DNA of 64,000 nt from Syngnathus acus (lineage: Eukaryota > Chordata > Actinopteri > Syngnathiformes > Syngnathidae): assembly GCF_901709675.1 (NCBI RefSeq), contig NC_051098.1:15249464-15313463 (forward strand), given 5' to 3'. Shown here piece by piece: positions 10,887-24,610 of this stretch (the stretch's first letter is position 1; the number at the start of each line of letters is the position of its first letter). A program made the position numbers and the translations under genes. The notes beneath the pieces are model-generated. The model had not been told where the DNA came from and ran no database searches. It saw nothing but the letters and a program-made list of their open reading frames with translations.

Positions 10887-13769
10887 GAGAGTGACTGGTA
10901 TTAGTGGGGCTTATTAAAGAGGCCACGAGACTTTTTGTAGATATTCTGCTGGACTGTCTATATCACATTGAAAGGAAAAACTTTTTTTCGTCATTTTTGA
11001 CACAAAAGTCACCGGCAGCCTAAATTTAGGGAAATACAATTATCCCTATAAAAGACCCCAATAATGTTTGTGACGGTACCAACAAACAACAAAGGTGACT
11101 CACCATTGCGGCCATCTTAAACTTTACTACGCAGTGAACTCGAGGAACTTACGCTTTTCAAGTAACTGCCTGGAAGCCAACTCCAGCCACACTTTGTGTA
11201 ACTCAACTATATGTTCTTCCATTCCATATTTTGTCACCGTGTTGCCCAGGGTGGCCTCACCCTTTCATCTCCCTCTGGTCTTTAAATCAGCGCTAACGCA
11301 ACTTTGCCGTCTCGCCGTGCAACTCTTTACCTTCATCTCCTCTTCTGGAAAACCTTCCACTTGGATGTCATTTCCTCCCTGTATTGACTGAAAGTGTCAA
11401 ATACAGAAACACACTCAAACTTTTTGATTGAAGGCATTTATAAGTCTTCTGTTGTTATTTTACTGTTACTATCCTCCCCAATAACTGCTATTAAGGAAAT
11501 TGATGTCTAGCTCTGTTGCATGGATACGAGCATTGTCTAGCTTGACCTTGAAAATGATGTGACGGCGCGTACGGCTCGCAAAGACAGCCATCCATCAAGG
11601 TCGTCCGCGGGGGGAAACAAAAGTGGAGTTGTTGCGGCTGCAAAGAGTGATGGCTGGACATGTGAGCGGCGAGAAATGAGGGAAAGCTGGCAGGCCAGAC
11701 CGGAGGAAAGATGGAGAGGTCTCCTACTGCGGAGACGAATGAAAGAAGAAGGCCGTTAAGACCAAGCCGGAGAGAAGGATGAGGAGGGGTGGCGGCGGAT
11801 TGTTGTTTTAAGGAGATTAACTTTTAGATAAGGCTCGTCAGACAAAGAGCAGACAGAGGGAGGAGGGAAATCGTCACTTTATGGGGGAAGGAAAGAGTAA
11901 ATGTGTGTGGGAAGTGACCATCAATGCCAACATTGATCGCTCCAGCCTAGTCTGATTGAAGGCTTTACCATTAAAGTGGAGACTAGAGAGCCACAAAAAT
12001 AGATCATTAGAAGGCAATTCTCATAATGGCATGCGTGTGTCTCCAACGACGCACAGCAGCCATTCATGGCTGCGCGCTATTTAGTTGGATTTTAAACGCG
12101 TGGAATAAATTCAAGGAAATAGTTGTCGTGTTCTGTTCCGATCAATCATCGGAATGGACCTAAAACTTAGCTCCAACTACTTCTCAAAGTCGGAGTTCTT
12201 GAGCAACAAAGTGTCTCTACTACAGGCAAAGCTAACAACCGGTGTTTGCTAGCGGTAGCTTGTGTTTGTATATTAGGCTAAAGCCACGACCTTAGCTAGC
12301 CTGGCTACATTTCTTGCGGTTGAAATGGTCATTCCACCCAGCCAGATTTTCATATTTGGGAACCCTTGTCACGAAAATAGTCTGGGCAGCTACTGTGGCC
12401 CCGGCAGGCTTTGTTGAAATGACTTCATTAGCTAACAAACAAGTTGAGCCTTTTTCAAAAGCTTCAAGTACTAAACTCCATTTGGCTTCTTTTTTTTTTT
12501 TTTAGGCAGCTTACGTCAATGTGCAATTTTTCTTGATATCGTTTTAGCAACATATTGTGCTACCTGCTAACCCCATCCATTTGAAATGCGTGTTTTCACA
12601 TAATCACATCAGAATGTCTGCCGCTGCAAAGTTGTTTCGAAGCGTGAAGCTTATACAACCGGAAAATAGTTTGCTTATAAACATAATAAAAAGCCTTTCA
12701 AAGATTTACCGCTAAATCTAGGTGAGAATGACTTTTCCCCCTTTTTTTACACAATTTATCTGATTGTTCCGGCGTTAATCACAGTATATGTGCAAGGATG
12801 CAAGTATATATTGGAGTCCTGCGCGGGTGAAACTTGTCTGTTTTATGAGACACCATAACAGAGAATTTATTCCGAGGGATAAATGGAGAGCCGGCAGGAG
12901 CGTGGTTAAGTTGTGTGCCGCCAAGATAGATGGAGAGATGAAGCAGTAGACGCAGAGGGTCAGTAATCACCCACTGGTGCACTTGCAAACATTTCCAAAA
13001 CTCAATATTTACTGTGTTCTGGCGAGCTGACATCAATACAGCTGAGTCTAAATAAATGTAGATTTTATACCGTGCCAGCTTTCAATACTGAAACCAATAT
13101 ATACCGGCAAGAGAAATCCAATTTGCCCCAGCCCTACTGTTGTAGCTATTAGTGTTGCGTTAGCGTGATTTGGTGACGCCGGCCGGAGCAGCGGGGGTAT
13201 ATTTAAGCGTTTTTGGCCTCGGTCCAGCTCAGAGTCGACAATCCCAGCACGGCCTGCCGATTTTAAAATACCGCATTGGTCAGGTGTTTGGGAGGTAAAT
13301 AACGGGCTCCCTCGAGTGGGGGGGGAAAGGGGTCCGAGTGTCAAGGGCGTGAACCTGCATAGCAAATGAAAGTTTTTGGGTTGGAAAGACGCAAATGGCG
13401 CTCGCCATTCGGGTGTGACCGTTCTTTTTCTGCTGATTTCCTTGTTTTCCGATTTGAATTATTCATTTTTTTTGCACAAGTCTTTCGTGGTCCTCTTCTT
13501 TTCAGCTCGACTAAACACACTTTTTCTTTGCATCTGCACACCCCACGTACTTTGATTTCACATTTTCATCTGCTTTTCTCCCACTTTTTCCACTTCATTT
13601 CTTTCGATGTACATCTCCGCTATCTGCCCCTCGTCCTCCTCGGTCCACCGTCTCGCCTCTTGTCCTTTATTATTCCCACGGGGAGGTTCCGTTCCACAAT
13701 GTGTCATATGTCACCACGCCAGTAGGCAAACGGCGGGCTGCCAAGATGTCTGAAACTCCAGCCATGCCC

Positions 13770-13854
13770 GTCTCTCCCTCCCTCCCTCTCTCTCTCTCCG
13801 TCCATCCATCCATCCATCCATCCATCCATCCATCCATCCATCCATCCATCCATC
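13770..13854. repeat. (CT)n / (TCCA)n compound microsatellite
   Basis: A CT-rich run (13770-13799) is followed by about 13 TCCA units (13801-13854). Confidence 0.95.
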
Positions 13855-13922
13855 ATCCAAATCAAAATCTAATAAGTGTACTTATACAAAACTAGCATGC
13901 ACTTTAGCGTCATTATTGGTGA

Positions 13923-13936
13923 CTCACCTAGGTGAG
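13923..13936. other. 14-bp perfect palindrome CTCACCTAGGTGAG
   Basis: It is self-complementary over 14 bases. It holds two inverted CACCT cores, the half-site bound by ZEB1/ZEB2-type zinc-finger homeodomain repressors. Binding is inference. Confidence 0.5.
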
Positions 13937-16900
13937 CAGTTTTTGCTTTCATTATTATTTGTTGGATCAGCATCCTAAAAAAAAAATCCTTTCCCATTTT
14001 AGTCCTAGTTGATCAGGTTTCTTCCATTGAATGCAAATGGCGTCTCCTCATCTGATCGCCTTCTGTCGTTCTCTTTGAACTGACAAATTAACCCCAACAA
14101 AAACATTTAAAAAATCTTTCAGAAATTCATTTTTATCAATGTGAGTAAGTAAACACACCCCTTCTCTCAGAATCAAAAAAATGCTCCAGTCCGGTCTTTT
14201 TTTTTACATCACCGTCCATAAACACGAGAGTAACCCGCTAACACAAATCACTTTTGATAACAGTTCAACCTTAGCAGGGGTTTGCGATTTACGGAATACC
14301 GTTCTAGTTTCAAACTATTTTATTGTATGAAGCCACACATGTTACTAAGGGTGGGCCAGATAAACGCAGCACGTAAAAGTCAAGTCTGCCGCGACTCACT
14401 TCATCTTGACTTGAAAGACGCGTCCACCCTGCAGGGACAATCTTCCCGCACGACGTGTTGTCACAATTTCAACTTCAAATTGAAAATCGACCAAAGTGCA
14501 CATCCAGGATCGATCTCTTGAGATCATAGGCGGGAACCGCAATTCTCCCACTGTGGTTCTTCTCTCAAGCCGCCGCCTACTTGTGATCTTCAAAGCCCCA
14601 CTCGAGCTCACCAACCTTTTGCTAGCTTGTATTGATAGATGCCATGGAAAGATAACTCAATGATAACAGCATCTACTTCACGGCTCAAAATACTTTATTT
14701 TTCTTTACGGAGAAATTTTGTTTTCAATGTTTTGTAGGTTTGTAAAACACTTCATGCTTTTAAGATTAGCTATCTGATGCTTGCTGCTAGCTAGTACTGG
14801 TGTCAATTTTATAATTGGATGTGTTTCGATGATGCCCTAAATTTATTTAAAAATGTTTTCTCGTACACTGTGACGCTAAACTGCTTATTTCGAGCCTTGT
14901 ACTTGTCGAGAAGGTGTTTATTAGTTCAAGAAGATTACAAGGTTGTCTATCAAAACTCCGGCTACTATTTAAGATCATACGGTATGTTTATGATTCAGGT
15001 TCCTTGAAGAATCGAAATCGCCTGAAGGTGCGATTGTGAATTTCAATGCTTGTCCGTCTCCGTATGTCAGTTCCATGATTGACACGTGATCTTTTCAGGG
15101 CCTGCCGACGCCTCTCGCTTTAAATCAGATGGGATTGACACCAGCTTCCCCGTGACCCTGAATAGTGTGATGTGGAAAATGGAAGGATGGGTACTAGATT
15201 ATATATTAGATCATGGTTGATGTGGGCTGTCTTCTTGGAGGACGTATTTTTGGATCAGTTGACAAAGATGTCTTTTTATTTCTTTTTTATTTTTATTTTT
15301 TGGAAATTATTTACAATTTAAAATTACAATTTATTTTCATTTGATTTTTTTTTTTTGTGTGCGTCTTCAAAGCATTCTTAGATTTGAGTTTCCAGATAGT
15401 ACCTAAATTATATTCGTGAGCCTCACTGTGTCAAGGGTTAGGTTTTAAAATTTGGGTTAGTCAAACTTTGGGTCAGGATAGCTAATATGCAAATTTGTCC
15501 AGGAATCGCCCAAGGCCTTGCTCAAACATAACTTTGATCTTTAGGCAGCAATTATTTGTCGACACGCAATAAAAAGCCAGTTTTGCATAATCTGAAAAAC
15601 ACATCCTAAAAATCATGAATCAATTCGATTTTTTAAGGTGATTCAAGACTCTGCGACATTTCTTTTTCTCTCGCACATCATCATCACCCTCCTCTTCTTC
15701 GTCGAGTGTCTATTGCCGCACACTAGCTGTCGGTGAGGCTTAGAGGTGTTGTGATGGATCTGACACAAACGCGATCAGCGGGGCAGCGCAAGCAGCAGGG
15801 GAGACTCGGCGAGATGGGCAAAGTGAAAACATAAATGTTGTTGCCCGGGTGTGCGAGTGTGTGTCTTGCGCGCACACAAGCCGACCTGCGGTGGATACCT
15901 CGCTAGACAGGTTGCCTGTTGCTAAGCAATTACCGAGTCCATTACCCCTGCAACATGCCCGTAATGTGTGTTTTTTTTCCCCCCCTCTCTGTGTTTCAAT
16001 GCCGGCTCGCTCGCTCGTACCGAACGTATGCGCCTGTTTGCACTGTGAGCCGCTACCAGCTGTTAGCCGCCCCCCTTTAAACTTGCCGCCTATTTGTCTG
16101 CTAGGCACGTAGCGTCAGGTAAATAAGACAAAAGAAGAATGCGGCACAAGATGCTTCACTCAGCTTTTAAGCAAGTGGAATAAGTGTGAACTTATAAATT
16201 CCACGCGGGGGGCGTACTGTGACCGTGGAAGTAGTAAATATGCGCTCCATTAAAACTAAACAAATATAAAAGACAAGGAGCTGTCTTTTATTCAGTTTCA
16301 TGCCAGCATCCAACTCCAGAGCGGGAATTTATTATCCAGCGCTTTGCGCCCGCGTCCGTTCTCGTTGGGAGCACGTTGATATACGGCGCGCCGGCTAAAT
16401 GCAAGCGCATGTGCTGGCTGTAAATTTGCGGGCCAAGCTATTAGCGGAACCTGAAACACTTTAGCGGGTGTGAATAGCACGAATGGATTTAAAAAATAAT
16501 ATAAAAAAAACACCTTGGTCTTGACCTACTTTGGATTGACTTTATTTGTTTGCCAAACAAATGTTGGGCTATAACAAAGTTTCCATATGCCGCCCTCGGC
16601 GGAAAAAACAACTTTTAAATAACCCCCCCCCCCTCCTGCTAGCAAAAAGTTCCGCTGGCAACTTTGGCCCACTAAATTCTGTGGCTAACGGGCTACGCTG
16701 CTGTGTTCCTTTGCGGCGCGTGGACCCCTCCTGCGATTCGCTGTCCTCGTTCTGCTTTGAGCAACATTTTATGACTTATGTCCCACTTACTCCCACCGTG
16801 GTCATTGCGCATAGGCAGCATAACTTCAAACATAGATAAATATGTCGACTTCTCTCCGCCTCAAAGCGGCAAGAGGGCCTTTTAACTGTCTCGTTGACTC

Positions 16901-18527
16901 CATAGCAGACCTGCTGCCGTAAAACCATACGCGTGCTTGGTGGGCAATTCATCAGCTGCAGTCCGACCTGGAATTATCAGTCAAACAACACGTCAAACTA
17001 CCATCGCTCATTTCCGTTGACCTTTGAAACCCTGGAAAGCACCAGATATTTATTTAGAAGAACTCCTGAAAAATGCCTTTGCCCTTTTTGCCCCATTGCC
17101 AACACAATTTGGACTGAAACCGAGGTCTGGTTTTGGACCAAGTAGGACTGGGCTGGATGCCCTGCACCAGCTGCACACCAATGTTGCATTTCCTAGCGCA
17201 CAAATGTGTCACGGACAGATCCCAGGTTCATTGTGGAAACTGCTAATTACATTTTTCAAATGCGCCGTGTCCTTGCTAGCTGTCGCGTAGTTGAGAGTAT
17301 TGACATCTTTTTAGAAGGGCTAATAAAAAGTGGCCCCTAACTCACAAAGAACATCAAAACAAAATTAACTAATGGCCAATATTTTGGTGTCTTTGCTTGC
17401 ACCGTTTGACAAGAAGAAGCACTGAGTGAAAATTTCGAATGCTTTGTTAGCTTTTCATGCTAGGTACACGATAGCTAGCTGTTTCTTTGATTTGGATCTT
17501 CTGCGACTGTTGTTGAGTCCAATTTGAGTGAAACTGTAGATTTCTATGTTAACTATGATTTCTAGACGCATATTAGCTGTATTAGCTTGTCAAATTAGCA
17601 ATGCGCTAAGCAGCCGCTCAATGATTTGTTTGTAAATACATACGTCACATCAAACTGAGCCCATCTTGACTTCTTTAGAATTTATTGAATCGCTTCCACT
17701 ATTGTGACACATTGCGCGGAGCTGTCAGCCTAGAGGCTATGTGCCAAATACCGCTACGTCTGTTTGTGCAAGTCCCAGAAATTCCTACGTCTCACCACGT
17801 TTGATTTCCGCTCTCCATCTTGTTCATTTCACTCCCTCTTCAAACATCTTTCACTATTACAAGCCCTGCTTGCATCTCTTTCTGCTTGCAACACGTACGC
17901 CCCATCTCATCCCCGCGCTCGGCGGGTTGCGGGGAAGGTGATTTATGGCGCGCCTCTGTTGGCTACAAATGGAATGTTTTATTCAGAAGTTAGAAGGAAC
18001 TTGCTGCCTCTTCGACTGCTCTCCAGAGCCTTACTGTAAAGCACATGCATGCATTCATACACACATGCTTGCAAGCTATTTTTGAGACACCTAAGTGATA
18101 TATCCCTAATCGAAGAGAACTGGACGTGGTGAACATTGACAGGGAAGGAAATTTACAGTCGTTAAAGTGCGTTTTTACGTCAAGGTCACCCCTTTGGGCT
18201 GATGCTTGTCAGGTCGAGTGTGTGTGTGGGTGCACGGTAAATAATGCAGCAAGATTACTGTGAATATTCATCAGCTGTGAGCCAGTGACAGTTACCCATG
18301 TATCTGTCACTCAAAGCTTCAGGTGGGCTCTGTTTGATGAATAGCACACACACACCTGCATAGAAAGTATTTCTCTCCTCACTTAACTGCTCAATGGAGA
18401 AATTGAAAAAGAAAGAAATCGTGCATTTGGTTGATTGAACCTTGCACACCTATTAACTCATTGTAAGAGAAAAAACTGCAACCTGGTGTTCTTAACAGGA
18501 AGCAACTTATATATTAAGTTATTTAAG
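13937..18527. other. Non-coding, no gene seen
   Basis: Mixed unique-looking sequence with scattered T-runs (about 15280-15360) and a C-run at about 16622-16633. Open frames up to 122 codons at 15740-16108 (minus) overlap a frame on the other strand and show no domain. No repeat family was recognised. Confidence 0.5.
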
Positions 18528-18919
18528 TACCGTATTTTCCGGACTATAAGGCGCACCTAAAAACCTAAAATTTTCTCAAAAGCCGACAGTGCGCCTTATA
18601 GTCCGGTGCGCCTTATATATGGACCAAATTCCTAAATTTAAACTGGCCCGAAGCATTATGTCATGAAATCAATCATAAGTAAATGAATCATGAATCAAAA
18701 AGACTATGGATCATTATTTTGTGATTTGTTGCATCTGAAGTTGAAATAAAAAAGATAAAATGGAGAATGATTTGATTTGGATTAAAAATCTGACATGATG
18801 CATTAATGGTGCGCCTTATAGTCCGGTGCGCCTTATATAAGGACAAAGTTTTAAAATGGGCCATTCATTGAAGGTGCGCCTTATAGTCCGGTGCGCCTTA
18901 TAGTCCGGAAAATACGGTA
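18528..18919. mobile_element. 392-bp TACCG-ended element, family B
   Basis: It starts TACCGTATTTTCCGGACTAT(AAGGCGC) and ends with the reverse complement. The subterminal unit 'GGTGCGCCTTATAGTCCGG' or its partner 'TGCGCCTTATATA' recurs on both sides of an AT-rich core. TA flanks both tips. The 8-mer ATTTAAGT also occurs at 18521-18528 and 18921-18928, directly beside the element, which would fit a hAT-type 8-bp target duplication. The two readings of the target site differ by a few bases. No transposase is encoded. Confidence 0.88.
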
Positions 18920-19607
18920 TATTTAAGTTAATGAGCACGTACATTGGCCAGTACAGTACATATGAATTATTAATAAATATAAAGAAACTTGAAACTAAAA
19001 AAGCATTCGTACTTATGAACCGATCGATACGGCAATGCTAAGCTAACGTCCACGCTAACACGGCCGCCACCGTACTGTATGTCCATATATTGCTTTTAAT
19101 GGGAAAGTCAAGATGGCCGCCACATTCACGACTTCTTCAGCCTGTTCTCGTCTACTGTTAAGTCTGTTCACGATCATATTTACGCACCCAAGTGTGTCTA
19201 AGTTGTCACTTTATCCAAGCAGACGACTCGCTGGGCGTTGCTATTTCTGCTGAGTTATTCCTCTCATCCATCACTTAAGTGTCAGGACATGAGCGGCCGG
19301 TCTCTTCTGTCTTTATGACATGCACTTAAGGCTCTGGAGGCTCAGCTCCAAATGCTCACGCTTTAATTGAAGCACGGGTTTCTGCTCGAGAGACAGATGC
19401 GCCGCTGCAAAGGGAATTATCCTTGACCCAAGCGTGATACCACCTAACATTAATTGCTCATGTGTGGGGGCGCTCACGCTAACTTGTTACGCAAACACAC
19501 ACTTGTCAGAGAAACTAATAACTTTGCTCTTTGCAAAGTATTGGCCAACATTTTTTTAGCCGTAACAGCAATGCTTAGGCACACGGTATAAAAAAATTCA
19601 CAAGCAT

Positions 19608-19626
19608 ATATTCTTTATCCTCTGCA
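19608..19626 (+). repeat. Dispersed motif copy 2 (ATATTCTTTATCCTCTGCA)
   Basis: Identical over 19 bases to 10868-10886. It is followed 15 bases later by a CTCF-like motif on the opposite strand, the same pairing seen in inverted order at 48479-48559. Confidence 0.7.
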
Positions 19627-19641
19627 AAAAACGGACTATAC

Positions 19642-19657
19642 TGCCCCCTAGTGGCCA
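19642..19657 (-). promoter_or_regulatory. CTCF-like motif
   Basis: TGCCCCCTAGTGGCCA on the + strand, i.e. TGGCCACTAGGGGGCA on the minus strand. This fits the vertebrate CTCF core (CCANNAGGGGGC) closely. Motif match only; occupancy is unknown. Confidence 0.5.
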
Positions 19658-22600
19658 AAGTGCACACAGAAAGTAGCTCACCGTCGATTTAAATGCCAGT
19701 TGGCAAACTTTCCAACTCTTCCTACCTTGTGAGGATGTTTTTAATCTAACCTTCATCCACTCCATCGCCTGCTCATGCCTTGTGCTAAATGATCATATTT
19801 TTATTAACGTGCATTTCTTTTCCCCCTGAAGGGCAGAGTTATTGTTTAAAAGGCGCAGCGGGACCACGTTAATACTTTCAGGGTTCCCCGACGCTCGATA
19901 ATGTCACGCTTCCCCGAAATAATGGCCAAGAATGTTTTTAACAAAAGATAATTGGATGTAACGGAAAAGTGGAGCTGTGGGAGCCTTGGCCTTGTCTTTA
20001 TATTCTATTCTTGACCTCTGGTGGAGTTGACTATTTTTGTACGGTCTGACAATAGACTTTTTTTCTTTTCTTCCCTCCACCTGTCCTTGAATGTCTTTGT
20101 GATTTGTCTCCACGCATCCTTTCATAGCCAATAGCTCAGGAATGATATTGTGTCTCCTCAGCATTGTTGCACCTTCTCCTCCATTACTGATGCATCTGGT
20201 TAAAGTGTCGCTGCGGGCAATATGGCACACACACACACAATCCCGCTACTACTCCCGCTGACTACTTCTTAGCGCAGGCAATTGCAGTACTGTGGTTATT
20301 ACGCAATAGGGGGAAGGCATGCGACTCATTATCTGCAATCATCGGTGCGGCACCGAATAATTAAAGCGCAAGTGGGAAATGAAGCACATGCATGGATTTC
20401 ATAGAAATGTCAACTGGGGAAACAAAAGATTTAAATCACTTTGGATAATGTTTTTTTCCTCTAAAAAAAAAATTGTAAGGGGAAAATGAAGATGAGTTAT
20501 CCCACTAGAGAGGAGAGAAAAACAATTTCAATCAAAAGTGACAAAGCTTTTTTCCTTTTTTTCAATATACATAACCAAAAAAAAGAATCTCAGTCATACC
20601 TCTGCTGTCAGTGTCAGTCAAAAATAAAATAAATAGAAATAAAATAAATAATAATATATAGTAATAATAATTTTTTTTTCTTCCTTCGGGGGGCAAACTC
20701 ATTTGCATTGAATCAAAATCTGCCTCCAGTCTGCATTGGGCCCACCAAAGCCTTTATTACTCAACATCCATCTACCACTGCGGGTTGAAGATAGCACGTT
20801 CTGGATTAAAGGCAGAGCAAAAGTGTTGCTATCTTTTGGATTTATCAGCGAGCACCATGCAGAAAGATAATGAGGAGTTGAGCCAGGAGAAACAAGAGTT
20901 TCATCTCGTTCTTCCTCCCAGGATGCCGTTGTCATGCTCGCTGGCGGCTGCGTCGGTCGGACAGGCGTGACGGCTTGTTTATGGCCAGATTAATTGCCTT
21001 TACGACCTTGTTTCTCCCTGTAAATGGCCTTTAATGAACACCCGTGCCGCCCGCACGCCTCCCTCTCCTTCCTGGCCTTCCCCGCCGCTGCTTCGGCGCA
21101 TGACCCTGCACAGGTGACTGACTACATTTTCCTCGTGTGTGTGAGCTTAGACTTTTTAAGAGGCCCAGCACCGCTGCTGAGTGGTTCCACCCGAGTGCCA
21201 CCGGCAGACCAGACTGTGACTTTAATCATTTCCCGCTGAGCCGAGGAGAGTCACGCCGGGCTTTGGCTAGCATTTAGCAGCAGGCGCAGAACATGAGCCT
21301 TCGGAAGTATTTGAAAAGGGAAAGAGAGAATGTTTGGTTTTAGTAGAAAAGCAGAATATGCGATTCGATTTCACAATTCTTCTCAGACAGTTCAATCGGA
21401 GAAATTGAATAAATGTCCACCATTTTTTTTTTTTATATACTTCCCAGTAAAAGGAGTTTTTCCCTTTTTGTGCCTAATGTGCCATTTGAGCTCTGAAGTT
21501 CCCCCATGGCTGTGCTAAGACATTGAAATCAAATCACCCTCACTCTTTCTTAGTTTGTCACGTTCCTATGACTCGTTCTCCGCCATTCATCAGCCCTCCT
21601 CTTTTTTCCACGCCGCTCTACTTCATTAAGCCTGAAACAGAGCTCGCTCGGTCCAATGCTAATGGACAGTCTCCTTAACTGGGAGTTCAAGCGCGGGGCC
21701 ATGATTCTTTATACAAGCGCGCATCCGTGTGGATCCGCAACCTTGTAAACAACCGGGCTCCTTTATTTGTCACTTGTGTGGCGGCTATTAGGCCGCCCAA
21801 GCGCCAAGTCATGATGGGCTTGTACTTAGCGTACCTTTAAAGGGATATACCGCCCGGCTCCGACATTACGTTTAGTAGTCACGGGGGCGCCGTGCACGCT
21901 GCGAAAGCTCCACTGGCGGACGTAAAATGGAACCTCCAAAGTTAAATCCCCCTGAAGTCATTTTTGGTGTGATGTCACAAGACCTCGGATGCAAATCCGT
22001 GCGTGATTTGGCTTTTTTTGACAAGGGCAGTAATGTCATCAATTTTTCACAATTGAATCCAAGCGCAATAAAAATAAAAAATAAATAAATACAAATAATA
22101 AAAATTTAAATAATAAAATTTTGATTTAAATAATACATTAAAAAAAAATAGTAAAATCAAAGTCACTACAAAGTGCTCCATGCTTTGAAAGAAGTTCAAT
22201 AACTCCTCACTTTTTTTCTCCCCCCCACTATGAATAATACACCCTAGGGAGTCCGAAAGTGACACATCGTTTGACTACATCAGCAAAATTTGTTTGGCCG
22301 CAAAATAAAAAGCTCCAAATTGGATCATATCAGCCAAACTAAAAGACCCCGAGGGACTTCATAGTCCTTAGTCTGCACGTCTTTTATAACCGACCCCACC
22401 GCTGCCTTTACAATCTTATTAAGCAACAATGCCGATGTCTACATTTGACCATAATGCCTAATAAAACACATTTTATAGTTGCATGCATTTACTTTCGGCT
22501 CTTCAGCATATATATGTATCTATCCCCCCCCCCCAAACTGCCCACCACTCAATAGTACAGTTGTGAGTTGTTGCTGGGCCGCCACTATTGAGCGGCGTTG

Positions 22601-22706
22601 TAAAAGCGGCTGCTTTATTGTGTGTTTGTTCTGGCATATTAACAGCCGCCTTTACAGCTCTCTGATTACGACCCACCGGGGAAAGCTGCAAGTGCTAACG
22701 ACATAC

Positions 22707-22723
22707 AAAAAAAAAAAAAAAAA
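22707..22723. repeat. Poly(A) tract
   Basis: Seventeen consecutive A. No retrotransposon body was recognised directly before it. Confidence 0.9.
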
Positions 22724-24366
22724 GTTCCACGTGTTTCTTGGGTATCATCTCCGGTAAAAATATGCTGATTGGAACATTTTTCGCTGCGTTTATCTACGCA
22801 ACACACGTGGACTCGCTCAGCAGCTGGGTCGTAGTTTAATGTCTCCATCAGATGACACCTTACATATGATCGCCGCAGTTGCCTTGACAACCAGCATATG
22901 TATGGCTTAAATATGCATTTACATTTGGCTGACATTCAGCTGATGTCAACTTGACAGCATACATACATCAATGCCGTTTTATAATTATGGTGCATTTTAT
23001 TAACAGGTTTTTAGTATAATTATGTCATATGGACGGTGTAGATCATTTATGAGACTCGCTTGAAGCAATTTCCAAGACTCCATAATTGGCCAATTAAAAC
23101 TACTGTTGCTCGCGGCGATTTTGCGGACGGACGGAAAGATGGACGGATGCATTAATCGGATGACTAAATTTATCTTGATGGATGTCTGATAGGACGGATG
23201 AAGGCGTAAGTACCCGCCGAAACATGTCAGGTAATGCACCTAAAATAATTTGTTTGATATAAAAGGACCAGTGAAGTGATTAAAAAGGAAAACCAAGATA
23301 GTACAACTGTCTGATAGGACGTTCGACATTTTTTGTTTTGTTTCTGGCATTTCAAAAACGATTCGAATAAGTGGAAGAGAAATTTGCCAATTGTAATTGC
23401 ATAAATCATTTTGTGCATTCTGAGATCATGTATTTTCTCCAAAAATCCAAAAATTGCATTTTTTTTCGCCTGCTCGCACAAAGCCAAAGTGTGGCCAGGG
23501 TCGACGACAGATAAGACAACCTGTCTGTAGCGTGTGCTATCAGCGCCGCACACAAACACATATCGGAGCCCACTGAGAGACTTTGAGGCCCCGTGGCAGA
23601 AAAGAGCCGAGATGGCAGCGATGGCGCCGGCTGGAGCCGGGCACCCTCGGGAGCCTGCCTGCAACACGCCTGCATGTATGTGTGGAGGGCATGAAAGGCA
23701 GAATTTGTTTTTGTTTTTTTGCAGGCCAGATGGTGCGATGCTGTGTGAAACCAGTTAGGTTAGCATCAGTGGAAGAGCGCCTTTGTGACAGATTTTTGGC
23801 TGCGAGGCGACTGGACCCACTGCCGGCCTCAAGGTCGAGCCCGTAATTATGCCGGATTACCTGGTGATGGTCCAAATGGCCCCGAGTAATTCACGACGTT
23901 TGAATAGGCCTCCATTGTTTATGTTGCTAATTGCTTTTGTTGTTCTTTTCTGATGTGAAGTTTTTCGACTTCATATAGTGTATAGGGCAGCGGGTTCAAA
24001 GTACTTGCCACGCTCTATAAACAGATGTTTGGTTTTGAGCTTCTCCCATCAGGGGTTTTGGAACAGCTGTTGTTGTTTCTTAGGTTGATGTTTGTCGCTT
24101 TAGTCTACTTGGAGGAACTTAAATGTATTCTGTTAATGTTCAAGACAACGTTTGTCCACATTTTCATCGTTAAAAAAATGATGATTTGTTTTATTGGCAT
24201 ATTTTTAAATGCTTGGACAAAGTTAGAAAGACGCTCCTATTTTTTAAAAACATCAGTTTGTTTGTACAACATAATTTTTACTTCTCTCAAGATCATATTT
24301 AGAAATAGATTGTTAAAATAATCAGTGAGTCACTGTGATGTTTTTATTGACAACCAAAAGTAATGA

Positions 24367-24610
24367 CCACCAAAATAATAGTGCTATTTTTTTTTTTTTT
24401 ATTTAATCACATATAAACAATTTGCTATTTTTGATAAACAGATTTATTATTTATTATTGTTTATGTGCTCTTCTCTCACTAGACTAACTCAAACCAATTA
24501 TTTTATATAAAAATTCTAAGGTTTAATTTTTTTTTTAATATATATTTATCTCAGAATTTTCCAGCACATCATAATGGATCCGAGTCTCACAACCAAAATA
24601 ATAGTGCTCC
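24367..24610 (+). mobile_element. Probable DNA-transposon remnant with 17-bp direct repeats
   Basis: ACCAAAATAATAGTGCT occurs at 24369-24385 and again at 24592-24608 in the same orientation. The wording resembles a fish repeat end that I recall as 'AAAATAATAGCAGT'-like. The AT-rich DNA between has no open frame. Family not certain. Confidence 0.5.

Larger units (their letters stand above)
8741..13769. other. Non-coding; candidate conserved block near 10.4-10.8 kb
   Basis: No exon recognised. It contains a C-run at about 9850-9860, a GC-balanced non-repetitive block at about 10440-10760 with a perfect hairpin (10591-10612), one copy of a dispersed 19-base motif at 10868-10886, and a T-run near 12490-12504. 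Whether the 10.4-10.8 kb block is conserved can only be tested by alignment. Confidence 0.5.
18920..24366. other. Non-coding, scattered regulatory-like motifs
   Basis: It holds one dispersed motif plus CTCF-like site (19608-19657), an AT-rich run at 20620-20675 and about 22065-22145, a C-run at 22524-22533 and a poly(A) of 17 at 22707-22723. Several non-repetitive GC-balanced stretches, such as 21640-21930, look like candidate conserved elements, but I cannot test this. No exon supported. Confidence 0.5.
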
